This document shows positions 11,214 through 21,963 of a DNA stretch of 64,000 nt, piece by piece. Numbering within the stretch: the first letter of the stretch is position 1; every line of letters starts with the position of its first letter. Position numbers and translations under genes: made by a program. This DNA comes from Prosapia bicincta. Lineage: Eukaryota > Arthropoda > Insecta > Hemiptera > Cercopidae. The notes beneath the pieces were generated by a model, which saw nothing but the letters and a program-made list of their open reading frames with translations, was not told where the DNA came from and ran no database searches. Where the stretch lies: the NCBI GenBank assembly GCA_036971475.1, contig JBAIZL010000376.1:591501-655500 (forward strand), written 5' to 3'.

Positions 11214-12037
11214 CGTATTTTTTTTTTAAATTGTAAATAATAAACAAGATTAAGTTATACTATAAAACCTTGTTAAACTATGGTCAGGTGGTCGAAGCTT
11301 TCAAAATAAAATCTCCAAGGTCAGCATAGAGAATGGCATTGTTGGGATAGGAATAAAATAGGGTAGGTGGTTTAAACGTAAAGGGAGAGATCTTCTAATA
11401 ACAGGAATAACAAAACGTTATGTTCACGTGGGGAGGTTGGCTGAATTATTCACTTTGCGCTGAGCCGTAGACATTTGCCTCTCTCAGAAGCGCTTCCCTT
11501 CCCATGCAAGCCGTACACATCCCATACTCTCAATTTAACAGGACCCCCCCCCCCTTATCGCAACAATGATCACCTGAATTGTCTTACTCTCTATCTTGGG
11601 ACTCATACAAAGAGAACCAAACAGGGTATGACATCGATAGAGTACTCTCGCTAGAGTATTCCATTGACGCGACCCTGCACGCGCAAGTCCTGTCGTTTTT
11701 CTCGAACACTCAACGTTATCGTCACAACAAAAAAGAAAAAAATGTTATAAAAAACGTAAGGAAAAATGTAAGGAGGTTAAGAACACAGAAGATGAGTATA
11801 TCGCAAAGGGGCCAGCCATAGATAACACCACACACGTCTCAATGGCGACGAGGAATCGGCAGAGGATTTAAACAGCCTGTCTGGAATTGAGAAATTATAA
11901 ATTTCTCTAAGGGATTTCGCCTTACTGATACGACGAAAGAAAACCCCTATTTATTGCAATTTGTGGAATCAGTAGCAAAGTGTAATATGGTATAGTATTT
12001 TCATTTAAATAATGTATATTTGACAATAACGAAAGGC

Positions 12038-12038
<1 letters not shown>
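11214..12038. other. No recognised gene
   Basis: This is the flank of the TIR element, possibly the remaining 3' flank of the LINE it inserted into. An 80-codon frame at 11579-11821 is lysine-rich and lacks any recognisable domain. The copy at 24.7 kb is broken by an early stop, so it is not supported as a gene. Confidence 0.5.

Positions 12039-12088
<50 letters not shown>
12039..12088. repeat. (TA)n microsatellite
   Basis: About 24 TA units. The matching tract in unit C (about 25170-25287) is much longer. Confidence 0.95.
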
Positions 12089-12092
<4 letters not shown>

Positions 12093-13180
12093 GATTTTTC
12101 ATATTTACCAGAGGACTCACAGATTTGAAAGGAAATTAATTTAGCAGTTTTCTCAACGACCGCAACACCTGCAAAATCTCTATGGTGGACTTTGATGCAA
12201 CAGGCACTACAAAAACCAATGTTTTTGAATAGGGATAATACAGGTTTTCTATCAATCGATTGTTATACACTGAATTAAAAATTGTAGACGAGGTAAATTA
12301 ATGTTTTTAACCTATGATACATATCATCCCCAACCATTCAACTCATTAGAAGACACTAGCTTACAAACGATTTTTAAGTTACATATCTAATCACTATACG
12401 TTTAATTTATTCTGTAACCTCACTTAAATAATGAATCTTCTAGTCAACACACACGTCAACATGACGTCAGATAAGGAGCAGTGGTTGCTGTCATAAGCTA
12501 GGAAACTTAGTTTTGTTTGTTTTTTTTTTTACTGAAAGGAAGAAGTCTTTTTTGTTAAGAAGAAAGGAAACCATTGTGGATATGAGTAGGTTCAAGATAA
12601 GGGGATGAAACACCCTTTTTAGGATGTAGGTATCAACCATATCAAGCCATAAAAACCTGTCTACCCGTTGTACCCTAAGAACAAGGAAAAAGGGTATGTA
12701 ATGGACAATATGATGCCCTAATCGTAGATACAGACTAAGTGATTATTTTGGTAGGGTTGTCTAGCCTAAATAGATTTGCGCTACCACTTTTTGGTCAGTA
12801 CGGACAGCCTTACATTGCACTTAACTAACGAAAGCACTGCAACTTATTACTAAAATGATAACGTTGTGAAATACCCGAAATGACAACTGCCTTTTTTCAT
12901 ATAACTTCATATAAAATGTTTCCATTGTAAAGTTGGTCTACACAACAAAACACTAAGATTCCATCTCAATTCAATCCGAGCTCTGCGGTCGCTGCTGGTT
13001 CGACCAACAATAGGACTGGCAGAGTGGAAATACAAAAGCAATTTTACTTGACTCGGTCAGACTTTGCATTGTTAATTGAAATAAAAGGGTTAGAATTTTG
13101 ATGTACTTTAACATACAATCCATCTTCTAAAGTTGATTTAATCATTAAAATTTAATCGCATTATTATTTCTCTGTAAAAT
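12089..13180. other. No recognised feature
   Basis: AT-rich noncoding sequence with no ORF or domain signal on either strand. It is conserved in unit C only because of the duplication. Confidence 0.5.
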
Positions 13181-13227
13181 ATATCATTTCCGAATAAGCC
13201 CATGAGATGAAATAAAAACACATGTGA

Positions 13228-13312
13228 TAAACACACACGCGCGCGCACGCACGTACGCGCGCACACGCACACACACACACTGAAAGAGAGAGAGACGTGT
13301 ATATATATAAAT

Positions 13313-13369
<57 letters not shown>
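13228..13369. repeat. Compound microsatellite (CA/CG, GA, TA)
   Basis: Consecutive blocks of alternating purine-pyrimidine (ACACGCGCGC), CACACA, GAGAGA and TATATA. The stretch at 13230-13280 is of the type that can form Z-DNA. The frame that crosses it (13184-13381) is a repeat artefact. Confidence 0.9.
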
Positions 13370-13371
<2 letters not shown>

Positions 13372-13676
13372 CTAATAACATATATAATATAATAAACTGC
13401 TAATTATAATATATTTCTTTTCCTAAACAAATACATTTCCCCATGCATTTCTAGCATACAAAATCGATCGGTAGATTACCCTATTTCAAATGAAATACCT
13501 TTCTATGAAATTCTGGAGTGTTGTAGCCCATGTAAGTCTTTTAGAACTTCTAGATGCTTCCTCAGAGATGGCCATTTAAAGGGTTCGTTTGTGACGGAGA
13601 GAGAAAGAGAATGAAAGACAGACACAGAGGGAACGGGTACAAAGATATCAATATATACTACTTCTAGTCCATATTA

Positions 13677-13679
<3 letters not shown>

Positions 13680-13744
<65 letters not shown>
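13680..13744. repeat. (TA)n microsatellite
   Basis: About 30 TA units immediately before a fold-back repeat. Confidence 0.95.
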
Positions 13745-13807
13745 TATACATATACAGGCATGTAGAAGACTGTGAACTAGTAGAAGGAATTGTATAAAAA
13801 AATAGTA

Positions 13808-13995
13808 AACAAACTCACAAAATAATGTATTCTAATGTCATACGCGTTTACATGACACGTCATCATCATCAGTGGTGACATCACTACAAATTTACAACTG
13901 GAACTGTACATTTGTAGTGGTCTTACTAATGATGATGACATAAGTAATCGAAACACGTATGATAATAAAGTATATTGTGTTATAAGTTTTGTGTG
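13808..13995. repeat. Fold-back repeat with hammerhead-like core, family 1 (unit B)
   Basis: Imperfect inverted arms (about 13808-13895 and 13907-13995) surround a short centre. On the plus strand CTAATGAT (13926-13933) is followed by stem GATGAC/GTAATC with an ATAA loop (13934-13949), then GAAA (13950-13953), a 2-bp stem III A-C/G-U and the cleavage-type triplet GTA (13957-13959). The first bases after it can pair with the bases before the CTAATGA core. The opposite arm carries CTGATGAT on the minus strand. The core has G5 changed to A on the plus strand, so activity is doubtful for this copy. Confidence 0.55.
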
Positions 13996-14059
13996 CAATT
14001 ATTTATTTATTAGTGTTCACTTTTATTTCGTTTCAGTAATTTATTTACTTTATTTCCTA

Positions 14060-14724
14060 TAGAAAACATTTAATTAGCACTATATGAGATAAATATAACA
14101 CCAGGTAAAATAAGGAGTGTCATATCAAGAGCCTGGTTGTTTGGCAGTCGTAGGTAAACAGCTGCAACTGTTGTATTGATTTCACCGAACGCTGTCTGTA
14201 TTGCGTGGCAGTCGCGACAGTACCACTTAAGGAAGGAGAAATAACGACACAAATGCGACGTTTATCACTAGCAGGGTTAACGGAAAGTTCACTAAATACG
14301 TAACTTCATCCATCAAGCGGCAGAGACAACTGTCCGGGGGATAAACTAATTTGCGCCAGCTCCAAGTGTCCTAATTTTTTAACATTTTGTCGCTTTGTCT
14401 TTAAATTTGTTTTCATCCAAATAAATACTTAATTATTGACTTGTGAAACGGAATCACCTTAAGTATAGAATGAGTTGCAACTTTTGTTGATACATCAAAT
14501 TATGCTGATATTGTCAGACTGCTTGTTTTAGGATACAAAAATTACTATCTTTGACAATTATTCAAAATTGTTTAAGAAATGATTACATTAAATATTGCCT
14601 TTTAATTATTGCCGGTGTTGTATATAATCTCCTATCTCTAATAAACATATTCATTTTTAGATTAAATATAGTATCGAATCATTTTGTATGCTAGTATAGG
14701 TTAATTAATAATTCGTCTTTAGCA
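14060..14724. other. No recognised gene
   Basis: A 60-codon minus-strand frame (14070-14252) is kept in unit C (27144-27326) but has no recognised domain and no flanking gene structure. I leave it as noncoding. Confidence 0.45.
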
Positions 14725-15060
14725 AATATCAGTAAAGTTTCTTGTTGTAATCATCTTGAATTCACTGAACTATCAAGTAATTACTGTATAATTAGCTAAA
14801 TACTTTATTATGTACTTTTTGACGCGTTTCGGAACTATCGTTTCATTTACGAAGCTGACCCTCTACTGCCAGCGATCGCACAAGGTAAAAGGTTGCGGTC
14901 ATATCAACGTTTTAGATATCAACCAAGTAGATATGCCTGTTACCTTGCGAGACCGCTGGCAGAAGAGGGTCAGCTTCGTAAATGAAATGATTCTTTCGAA
15001 ACACTTCAGCAAGTACGTACTAAAGTATTCACTTAATTATGCAATAATTATTTATAGCAA
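14725..15060. repeat. Penelope-type terminal palindrome (unit B)
   Basis: Two inverted arms meet around 14910. The plus-strand arm contains GACGCGTTTCGGAAC, ATTTACGAAGCTGACC and CTCTACTGCCAGCG (14820-14880). The right arm (14940-15015) is its close inverse and ends TTTCGAAACACTTCAGCAAG. The same words bound the Penelope-like element at 33.9 and 43.3 kb, and GTAATCATCTTGAATTCACTG (14748-14768) also recurs inverted near 43380. I read it as two terminal repeats of a related Penelope-like element with nearly all interior lost. Confidence 0.6.
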
Positions 15061-15289
15061 ATTGCAACTTACAGCAAACTTATAGCAAGTTATTAGGTTA
15101 CATGTTAACATTTGATCACATATTAACTTTTAAATCAGGTAATATTTATGAGACTTTATGCAAAGATAGAATTGTTTTAAATCAGTCACCCAGTCCCATC
15201 TGAGTTTAAACGAAGAAAATCCTCTAGCTTTACACCATCGTCTACCCGTCCCAACCGAATCAATATCCTTCTGAATTTAAACACCCCCT

Positions 15290-15510
15290 CCTTTAACAGA
15301 GCTTTGACACCAAACAATATTTTAGCAGGTTTTCAGGATACTGAGATCATGCCCTATAATCCAGAAGTTTTAAATAATGAGGTTTTTTTTGCAGGTTCCG
15401 TACCTGATCGTCCCCTTATTTTAAACGGTTCCTCAAGTAAACCTTTTTCACACCAAGACATTCTACTTCAGTCAAGTCAAGAGTTAATCAATTACCAACA
15501 GCCCTGATCC
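15290..15510 (+). pseudogene. Pogo/jerky-type transposase C-terminal relic
   Basis: The plus-strand frame reads NNILAGFQDTEIMPYNPEVL, then a DRPLI phrase and a serine-rich tail to a stop at 15507. The AGF..T.I.PYNP pattern matches the end of DDE_1 transposases (Tigger/jerky), where the consensus is AF..TGIYPFNP. The catalytic domain is absent. Unit C has the same relic at 28375-28600 with a frameshift. Confidence 0.5.
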
Positions 15511-16340
15511 AGAATCTTACCTGCAGCCCCAAGAAGACTGTGCACAGACCTAGAAAGTCAGTAAACTCTTCTGCTCGGTCAATTATTTAAATCTTGGATT
15601 TTACTGCTACGAAATGGCGAAATGTAAGATTTTTTAATGTTTATTTATACCCTACACAGCTTTTTGAACACTCAATCACCGAAAATATGAAATTAATAAT
15701 TTTTCATTCAATTATTACATCATTATTTGAGGAATGTATTTAATAAAGATTAATATTTATTGTAGATAATAATAAAATAGTGAGAATAACAATAAACATT
15801 CATTAGAGGTTTACTAAATACAAACTTTTAAATCAGTTCTTTAAAAATTATAAGATAGGCCTAGAAAGATATCTTTTAAATATTAGATTAAAATACATAA
15901 CGTATTATTATAGTTATATTGAATTACTTGTATTGAGATGTATCAACATTTAAAAAAGTTAATATATTTATCAACCGATTAAAACTATTCAATAATAATC
16001 TACGTATAAAATGGCTGTTTTACAACACGACCTATAACACAAAATCAGCTGTGTCATGATATATATGCTGTGAGATACGCTTTTCAGAAGAGCGTGACGC
16101 GAAAACAATGATTTAATCTCGTATTTTGTTCACTGCGCGTGAAGTGTTTTGTTCACTGTGTTATCACTTCGAAAATTCTATAACGGAAGAAATCCCCCCC
16201 CCTCAAAAACCTAACAAAAAGGCTCCCTACTTAACTTTCAGGGCTGAGCACTCGTGTTATCTTTTTCCATATATCACGTTTTTACGTATACCTTATCCTC
16301 CTTAACTGATACATAAGACAAAGCTCCTAATTAAGAAACC
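15511..16340. other. No recognised feature
   Basis: AT-rich noncoding sequence with a short C-run near 16195. Nothing supports a gene. Confidence 0.5.
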
Positions 16341-16345
16341 AAAGT

Positions 16346-16372
16346 TACTGGGTTCGATTCCCGGTAGTGCCA
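16346..16372 (+). repeat. tRNA-like T-arm and acceptor 3' strand (possible SINE piece)
   Basis: CTGGG-TTCGATT-CCCGG is a perfect T-arm with the B-box GGTTCGATTCC, followed by TAGTGCC and A as an acceptor strand. No matching GGCACTA 5' strand or convincing anticodon arm lies upstream, so it is not a functional tRNA gene. It may be the remnant of a tRNA-derived SINE. The duplicate is at about 29443-29469. Confidence 0.4.
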
Positions 16373-16654
16373 AAGAATTTTAGTTTGCTTTTCCAGCACC
16401 AGATCGACCCATCCTGTGACAATGAGTATCCAGGGTCAAGCATAGGATATTATTAGACGGTTGAAGCTTATTTATTATCTTTCTCCGTTTACGTACGGCA
16501 CAAAAGATGGATTTCTACCAAGTCTCTCATAAACCAAAGAAAAGGTGGAGTTTTTACAATCCTTCTTTTTTTACGTTCTTTTTCGTTGTTCTATAAATAA
16601 GTTTAGAATATGCCCACCTATTTATGACCTCAATTCATTGAAGTCTATCATTTT

Positions 16655-17220
16655 ATTTCTGCCGAAAAACCATTCAGATTATCATCGCCGAACACAATAC
16701 TTATAAAAATAAACTAAACGAAACATAATATCCTAAAATTAAAAACTACTCCCACTAACTATTGACTAAACACTGGATTAGATCATTTAATGTAGCGAAA
16801 GATAATTACTAACATTTAAATAAAATTTACCCAATTGAAAATTTTGAACATATTAAATTTTAATAAATAAATGTAGGTGGCGTAGGAAGTAGATGGCGCG
16901 GTTCACTAACCTTAACATTATCCCCTAGCACCACTTGTAAACTCCCTTGAAGATAGTTACATTTATATAAATCGGTCGACTCACCACACTCAAGCAGAAC
17001 ATGGTTGTGTGGTGGTACCTCCGCAAACAGACACAGTGATGGAGCCTCGTGTCGCATTAACGATCTATGCATTAACAAAGATTGGCCGGAGCGAAGACGA
17101 GTAACCCCCCCCCCCTTCATCTCTACGATTCGAGCGAACTGAAGCCCTTCAAGGACGGGCGATGTTCTTGATTTTTCTAAGCTTCCATTCACAGTTTGCA
17201 TTTCTCATTCCATCCTGGTA
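16655..17220 (-). pseudogene. I-like LINE, 3' fragment (unit B)
   Basis: The minus strand encodes RLRSGQSLLMHRSLMRHEAP, then NHVLLECGESTDLY and GSLQVVLGDNVKV. This is clearly related to the C-terminus of the LINE at 35.8 kb (RLRIGHSLLTHGWLMRHEDP, KHILLDCDELSDLY, GSLKVVLRDDV). The cysteine knuckle seen in the relative (CPFCRSN) is degraded. The 3' UTR ends near 16659 with the family's GAAAAACC...GGTTATCATCGCC phrase in diverged form. It is a 5'-truncated insertion of a different subfamily. Confidence 0.75.
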
Positions 17221-18765
17221 GATAGGAAATTCGTGAGGACGTAATAACACGATCTTCCTCAATATTTCATATCAGGTGTTTTATGATTATACCTTAATCT
17301 CGCTTACGATTTTTTTCTATAAGGAAAACAATAGTAGTAACTAATGAACATAAAATCATTAGAAATAAGTGCGTAATAAATAATTAAAAATATAATGGCC
17401 AAAATGTTAGTGTTTAACAGTATTAAAAATTTTTACAATGAAAGAAAATAAACAAAATTGATTCATTAACATTTGACAGTTGGGAAACACTTTAAATTAA
17501 ATGTGTGTTTACTAAGTCTGTGGTGTAAAAATATTTTTCTGGAGACTTGTTCACAAAACACCACCTGCTTCACTCGATCTCCAAGAAATACAAAGAGAGA
17601 CTGTGAAGACAAACACACCCACGGTCGTCCAAACGACTATTGTCTAAGCCCGCGTGTGTACTCTGTAAATAAGGCTTCCGTAATTAATACGAACTCACCA
17701 AAGAAACGTCCCTTTATTTTACTTCTAACGTCTCTCACATCATTTTCCTCTCCTGATTTTCGGGTTGTTCTTCCCAGATATATTTTTTCACCTCAATACA
17801 AGGTATGTCTGTTTTAGGGTCATAGTTATGCCTTGGTGAAAAATAAATCCTCTACGTGTTTAAGTAAATATTATAAATAGATGTTTTAAATTCATTATTT
17901 TAAAATTAATACTTCTATAAATTAAGTATATTGTTTAAAGTCAGTAGTTTTTATTCTTTTGATCAATAAATTTTAAACATTTTATTATATATTCATTTTT
18001 TTCGCAGTTACGAACATTGGTATATATTCGAGTACTCTCTTCTGCCTTTCCTAACTTTAAAACATTGCTCTTTGTTGAAGCGTTTGGAATGTATCCACTC
18101 TTTCAATATCAAAATCTATACTTTACAAAATAGAAACATACGGAACCAAGAACAATGTTCAAATGTTGGGAAAAACAGAAGAAGACATTCAAATGTATAA
18201 TTATGAACATATTTCCTGATTACTGTATATGTTAGAATGGACTTGAAAACAGCAATCCCTATATAATCTAATTCCAGACATTTACCTTCCTAAGTACATC
18301 CATGCACGTGTACTTTACTTTAGTTACAGTGGGTGACTATGATATTTAAGGTAAAACCTTCTGGTGGAATATATAGGGGAGGGGGATTATAGCATCGCAT
18401 ATCTTACCGAGCACTTCAACGTAACCTGCTCTCTATCGGGGACATGCATAGTTACACCCCGATAAGAAGAAGGGTAGGAACGGTGTATAGAATTACGTAA
18501 AGTAGGGAGAAATACTGTAGTACAGGGAATATAGGAGAATATTAGCAGAACCAAGTGAGAACGGTCGCTTCCCTGGCCTAACCATGGATTATAAGAGGTG
18601 TAGTCATTACTAACAACTGTTGTTGAGCTTGTACATGTTACATATAACTGTAGATATGGGCACTATTTTTGTCAGTGAAAAACTTCGTACCAAATGTATT
18701 TTTTAAAATTTATTTTTTTTTATGAAAACATTTGTGGTAAAACATCATATGTAACAAACAACCAT

Positions 18766-18770
<5 letters not shown>
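17221..18770. other. No recognised gene
   Basis: A 114-codon plus-strand frame (17473-17817) is also open in unit C (30556-30900). It begins at a non-ATG codon, shows no domain and has lost no more bases than the surrounding DNA. I do not call it a gene. Confidence 0.45.
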
Positions 18771-18827
<57 letters not shown>

Positions 18828-18843
18828 AATAAAAATAACACAA

Positions 18844-18883
<40 letters not shown>
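18771..18883. repeat. Two (TA)n tracts
   Basis: TA tracts at 18771-18822 and about 18844-18882 are separated by an AT-rich 20-bp spacer. In unit C one TA tract leads straight into (TG)n, without the fold-backs seen here. Confidence 0.9.
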
Positions 18884-18885
<2 letters not shown>

Positions 18886-19128
18886 AAAATAACACAGGTT
18901 ATTCAAATACAAGAATATTTATTATTTTATATCCAAAGCTTTTCGTTGGCAAACAGTACTAACATAATCAGGAATGAAAATTACAATAATGTAAGCTATA
19001 GGCCTATTGAAGGCTATTATATTATTGTAATTTTCATTCCTGATGATGTTAGTACTCTTTGCCAAGGAAAAGCTTTGGATATAAAATATTAAATATTCTT
19101 GTATTTGAATAACCTGTGTTGTTTTAAA
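18884..19128. repeat. Fold-back repeat with hammerhead-like core, family 2
   Basis: Arms 18884-18990 and 19021-19128 are close inverse copies and share the terminal CAAATACAAGAATA word with the next fold-back. On the plus strand CTGATGAT (19040-19047) precedes GTTAG...GCCAA, then GAAA (19067-19070), AGCTT giving stem III AAG/CTT, and UUU as the possible cleavage triplet. The bases GGAT after it (19077-19080) can pair with ATTC just before the core (19036-19039). The minus-strand arm has CCAAC, which completes stem II better than the plus arm. Confidence 0.6.
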
Positions 19129-19217
19129 TTATTAAACAAGAAAACGTATTTTACAATTATATATATATATATATTAAATATGGTGATATGGTGATATGTT
19201 TTCTTGTATATATAGTC

Positions 19218-19517
19218 AATAAATTTAAAATATTTCAAACACAAGAATACTTTTAATGAATATATTTATTCAAAGCTTTTCGCCGATAAAAAGGTATCAG
19301 CATCTTCAGGAAAAATAATTATCTAATAAAATACTTTTACAAAATTAAATCTTATGTACTACAATAAGATAGGTAGTACATAAGATTTAATTTTGTAAAA
19401 GTATTTTATTAGATAATTATTTTTCCTGAAGATGCTGATACCTTTTTATCGGCGAAAAGCTTTGAATAAATATATTCATTAAAAGTATTCTTGTGTTTGA
19501 AATATTTTAAATTTATT
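19218..19517. repeat. Perfect 143-bp fold-back with hammerhead-like core, family 3
   Basis: Arms 19218-19360 and 19375-19517 are, by my reading, perfectly complementary with a 14-nt centre. Each arm carries CTGAAGAT (19426-19433), stem II GCTGATA/TATCGGC (19434-19440 and 19447-19453) with a CCTTTT loop, GAAA (19454-19457), stem III AAG/CTT (19457-19462) and the triplet TTT (19461-19463). The following GAA can pair with TTC before the core. Termini share CAAACACAAGAATA with family 2. Confidence 0.65.
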
Positions 19518-19519
19518 AA

Positions 19520-19660
<141 letters not shown>

Positions 19661-19699
19661 TGTAAATATGTGTTATATATATATATACACATGCACACA

Positions 19700-20385
19700 T
19701 AAATATGTAAAGTTGAATTTGTTTCTTATTTTTACAACCGATAGATAACAGAATAAACGTATCAGGCGGCCATGACTGGTGAACAATCAATATTTAACAC
19801 AGACTTACTTAAGATGGACTCGGAAATAGTTTGATCTTATCGATTAGTGTTGTTTCTTTACTACAACCAAGAAACTTGCGTAGTTTCAGCACGGCCACCG
19901 TTAAGATAAGAACTTTGCCCGTTGCATGGATCCGTGACTTGATTGTCCATATCGTTACGAGGTACTAGGCTTCGTATATTTCCGTACAGAGCAACTTTAC
20001 ATAGGATTGATTAATGAATGTATTATTACTTATAGAATTATAAATTAAATTATATATCCTTTATAATACACTTAAATATAACACAAAAGTAGATAATAAT
20101 ACAACAGAAAGAGAGACATTTATTGCTTTTTTTGCTAAAATGTTCTACTTAGTGGAATTTCCCATAGGTGTAATTATTAACTTGATTATTTGTTTTGTTC
20201 AAGTATTATGAGTTTTACATATGCTAACGCTTTGCTTTATGGCTGTTATAAATATTCTGCTCTCAAAATACCACAAAACTAAATTAATTCCTATAACGTT
20301 GTGCTGAAATTAACTAGGTCATATGTAAGCCCGTTGCTGCGACTTGCTTTACAGTAAAGACTCGTCATTGTACTAATTTCTTGTA
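19700..20385. other. No recognised feature
   Basis: AT-rich noncoding sequence ending at the left border of the Penelope-like element. Unit C has about 1.1 kb more at this border. Confidence 0.5.
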
Positions 20386-20389
20386 CGCC

Positions 20390-21089
20390 CACTTGCTGAC
20401 GCGTTTCAAAACATTCGTTCCTTTTACGAAGCTAACCCTCTACTGGCGACATAGGTTATTGGTAAAGGGTCTAACGGAACTTCAAGACATCCACATACCA
20501 CACAACTGCCTCACTTGACATAAAAAACCTTTACACTAATGTGCTAATAGAACAAACACTCCACATACTAAAAAATATGCTCACAGTAAACAACACTCCA
20601 CATAAACTCACACATGACATAATCACACTCACCAAACTCATCACATCACAAAACTACTTCACATACCAACACAAATTCTACACACAAAAAGATGGCCTCC
20701 CTATGGATTCCCCCATCTCAGGCATCCTAGTAGAAATATTCCTACACCATATCGAACAACAATACATTCTACAGGACAGTAATCACACACATAAAATAAT
20801 TTATTACCATAGATATGTAGATGACATTTTATTATTATACAACGGCAAATCAAATAACTACACAATTACATTAATACCATTCATCAAAACCTCCCATTTA
20901 CCCTCGAATTAGAAGAAAACAATAAAATAAACTTTCTAGACCTTACCATCACCAAACATAACACCAGACATAATTTCAAAATATACAGAAAACCAACAAC
21001 TACCGTTATTGTCATACATAATACATTTAATCACCCCACACAACACAAACACGCTGCATTTAATCATATGTTACACTGCCCAATCAATA
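20390..21089 (+). pseudogene. Penelope-like element, left part with RT (unit B)
   Basis: The element begins with its terminal word CTTGCTGACGCGTTTC and then enters the reverse transcriptase partway. The frame 20541-20912 contains LDIKNLYTN (just upstream, frameshifted), KFYTQKDGLPMDSPISGILV (about 20680-20740), the catalytic YRYVDDILLLYNG box (about 20805-20845) and, in another frame, NKINFLDLTITKHNTRHNF and YRKPTTT (about 20920-21000). These are classic Penelope RT motifs, with MDSP in place of the more common MGSP. The RT N-terminus is missing and several frameshifts are present. At 21088-21089 (TA) it is interrupted by a pogo-like transposon. Confidence 0.8.
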
Positions 21090-21433
21090 GGGTAAGTCCG
21101 GGATAGATGGCCATACGGGAGAGATGGCCAACGCCTGTAGTTTTTACACTATTCGTTGTAGAGCGCTGCCGGTCAGTTAACAGGTGATTAGTAATGTGAT
21201 TGAGTGTTGCTGCTACGGAGGACTCTTTATTTGAATATAAAGTAAGTAAAATCTGTGATTTTAGTTTTCAATATACCAGAAAATTATATAGTATCTCGTA
21301 ACATTTCGATTAAAACATGTCTTTGGTTGGGAATAGCGAGGGTACCTTTAGGTTTAGAGTAGTTTAGATCTAACTGCATACCGGTACGTAGGTTTTGTTT
21401 ACGTTTGCGTCTACCATGATTGCTGACGCGCTT

Positions 21434-21469
21434 TGGCCGTCTCTCCCGGCCGATCGGGAGAGACGGCCA
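21434..21469. repeat. 15-bp perfect hairpin in transposon subterminal region
   Basis: TGGCCGTCTCTCCCG and CGGGAGAGACGGCCA are exact inverse copies with a 6-nt loop. Unit C has lost the right half and about 68 bp in all. Confidence 0.7.
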
Positions 21470-21546
21470 TACCATCATCGGGATAGATGGCCATCCCGTT
21501 AACGTGTTAAATATATTAAATTTTGAGATTATCGTTATGTTTTTAG

Positions 21547-21873
21547 ATGCCAAATAAGTACATTCCAAAGGCTGGGTCTTCTAGAGGATCATGGAAAGAA
21601 GAAGATCTTAAAAATGCAATCAATATAGTAAATATTATTGGTTATTCGGTGAGAAAAGCATCTATGGAGTTTAACATCCCAAGGAAAACTCTTGAAAGGA
21701 AATTAAAAACTGGCTGTGACTCCAAAATTCCAATGGGCCCTAGTTCATGTTTGGGTACAGCTAATAAATTGCGACTTGTCAACCACATAAAAAAAATGCA
21801 AGCTCATGGATTTCCTTTAATGAGACACTGTGTTCGAAGCCTAGCTTATAATTCCAGGTGCTGTTGTAGCTGA
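21547..21873 (+). pseudogene. Pogo-type transposase N-terminus (unit B)
   Basis: The ATG-started frame gives a psq/HTH-like N-terminal domain: SRGSWKEEDLKNAINIVN, then GYSVRKASMEFNIPRKTLER, with KLKTGCDSK after it (residues about 10-60). This is the DNA-binding part of pogo/CENP-B-like transposases. About 100 codons on, a deletion joins it out of frame to a later segment (PGAVVAEKGAKTVPVI-type), and the gene is cut at 21953 by the tandem-duplication junction. It is inactive. Confidence 0.8.
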
Positions 21874-21963
21874 AAAGGGGGCAAAAACAGTTCCTGTGAT
21901 TACTTCGTCAGAAAAAGGAGAAACTATTACAGTACTTGCATGCTGCAATGCTGCAGCAATGCT

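Larger units (their letters stand above)
21090..21953 (+). mobile_element. Pogo-like transposon, left part (unit B)
   Basis: The left TIR GGGTAAGTCCGGGATAGA directly follows TA inside the Penelope-like element. Copies of the AGATGGCCAT word follow. The transposase begins at 21547, but about 270 bp present in unit C (roughly 35330-35600) is deleted here. The element then stops at the duplication junction, so no right TIR is present in this unit. Confidence 0.85.

Noticed and set aside
17473..17817. 114-codon frame also open in unit C
   Set aside because: It has no ATG at the start, no domain, and its conservation equals that of the whole recent duplication.
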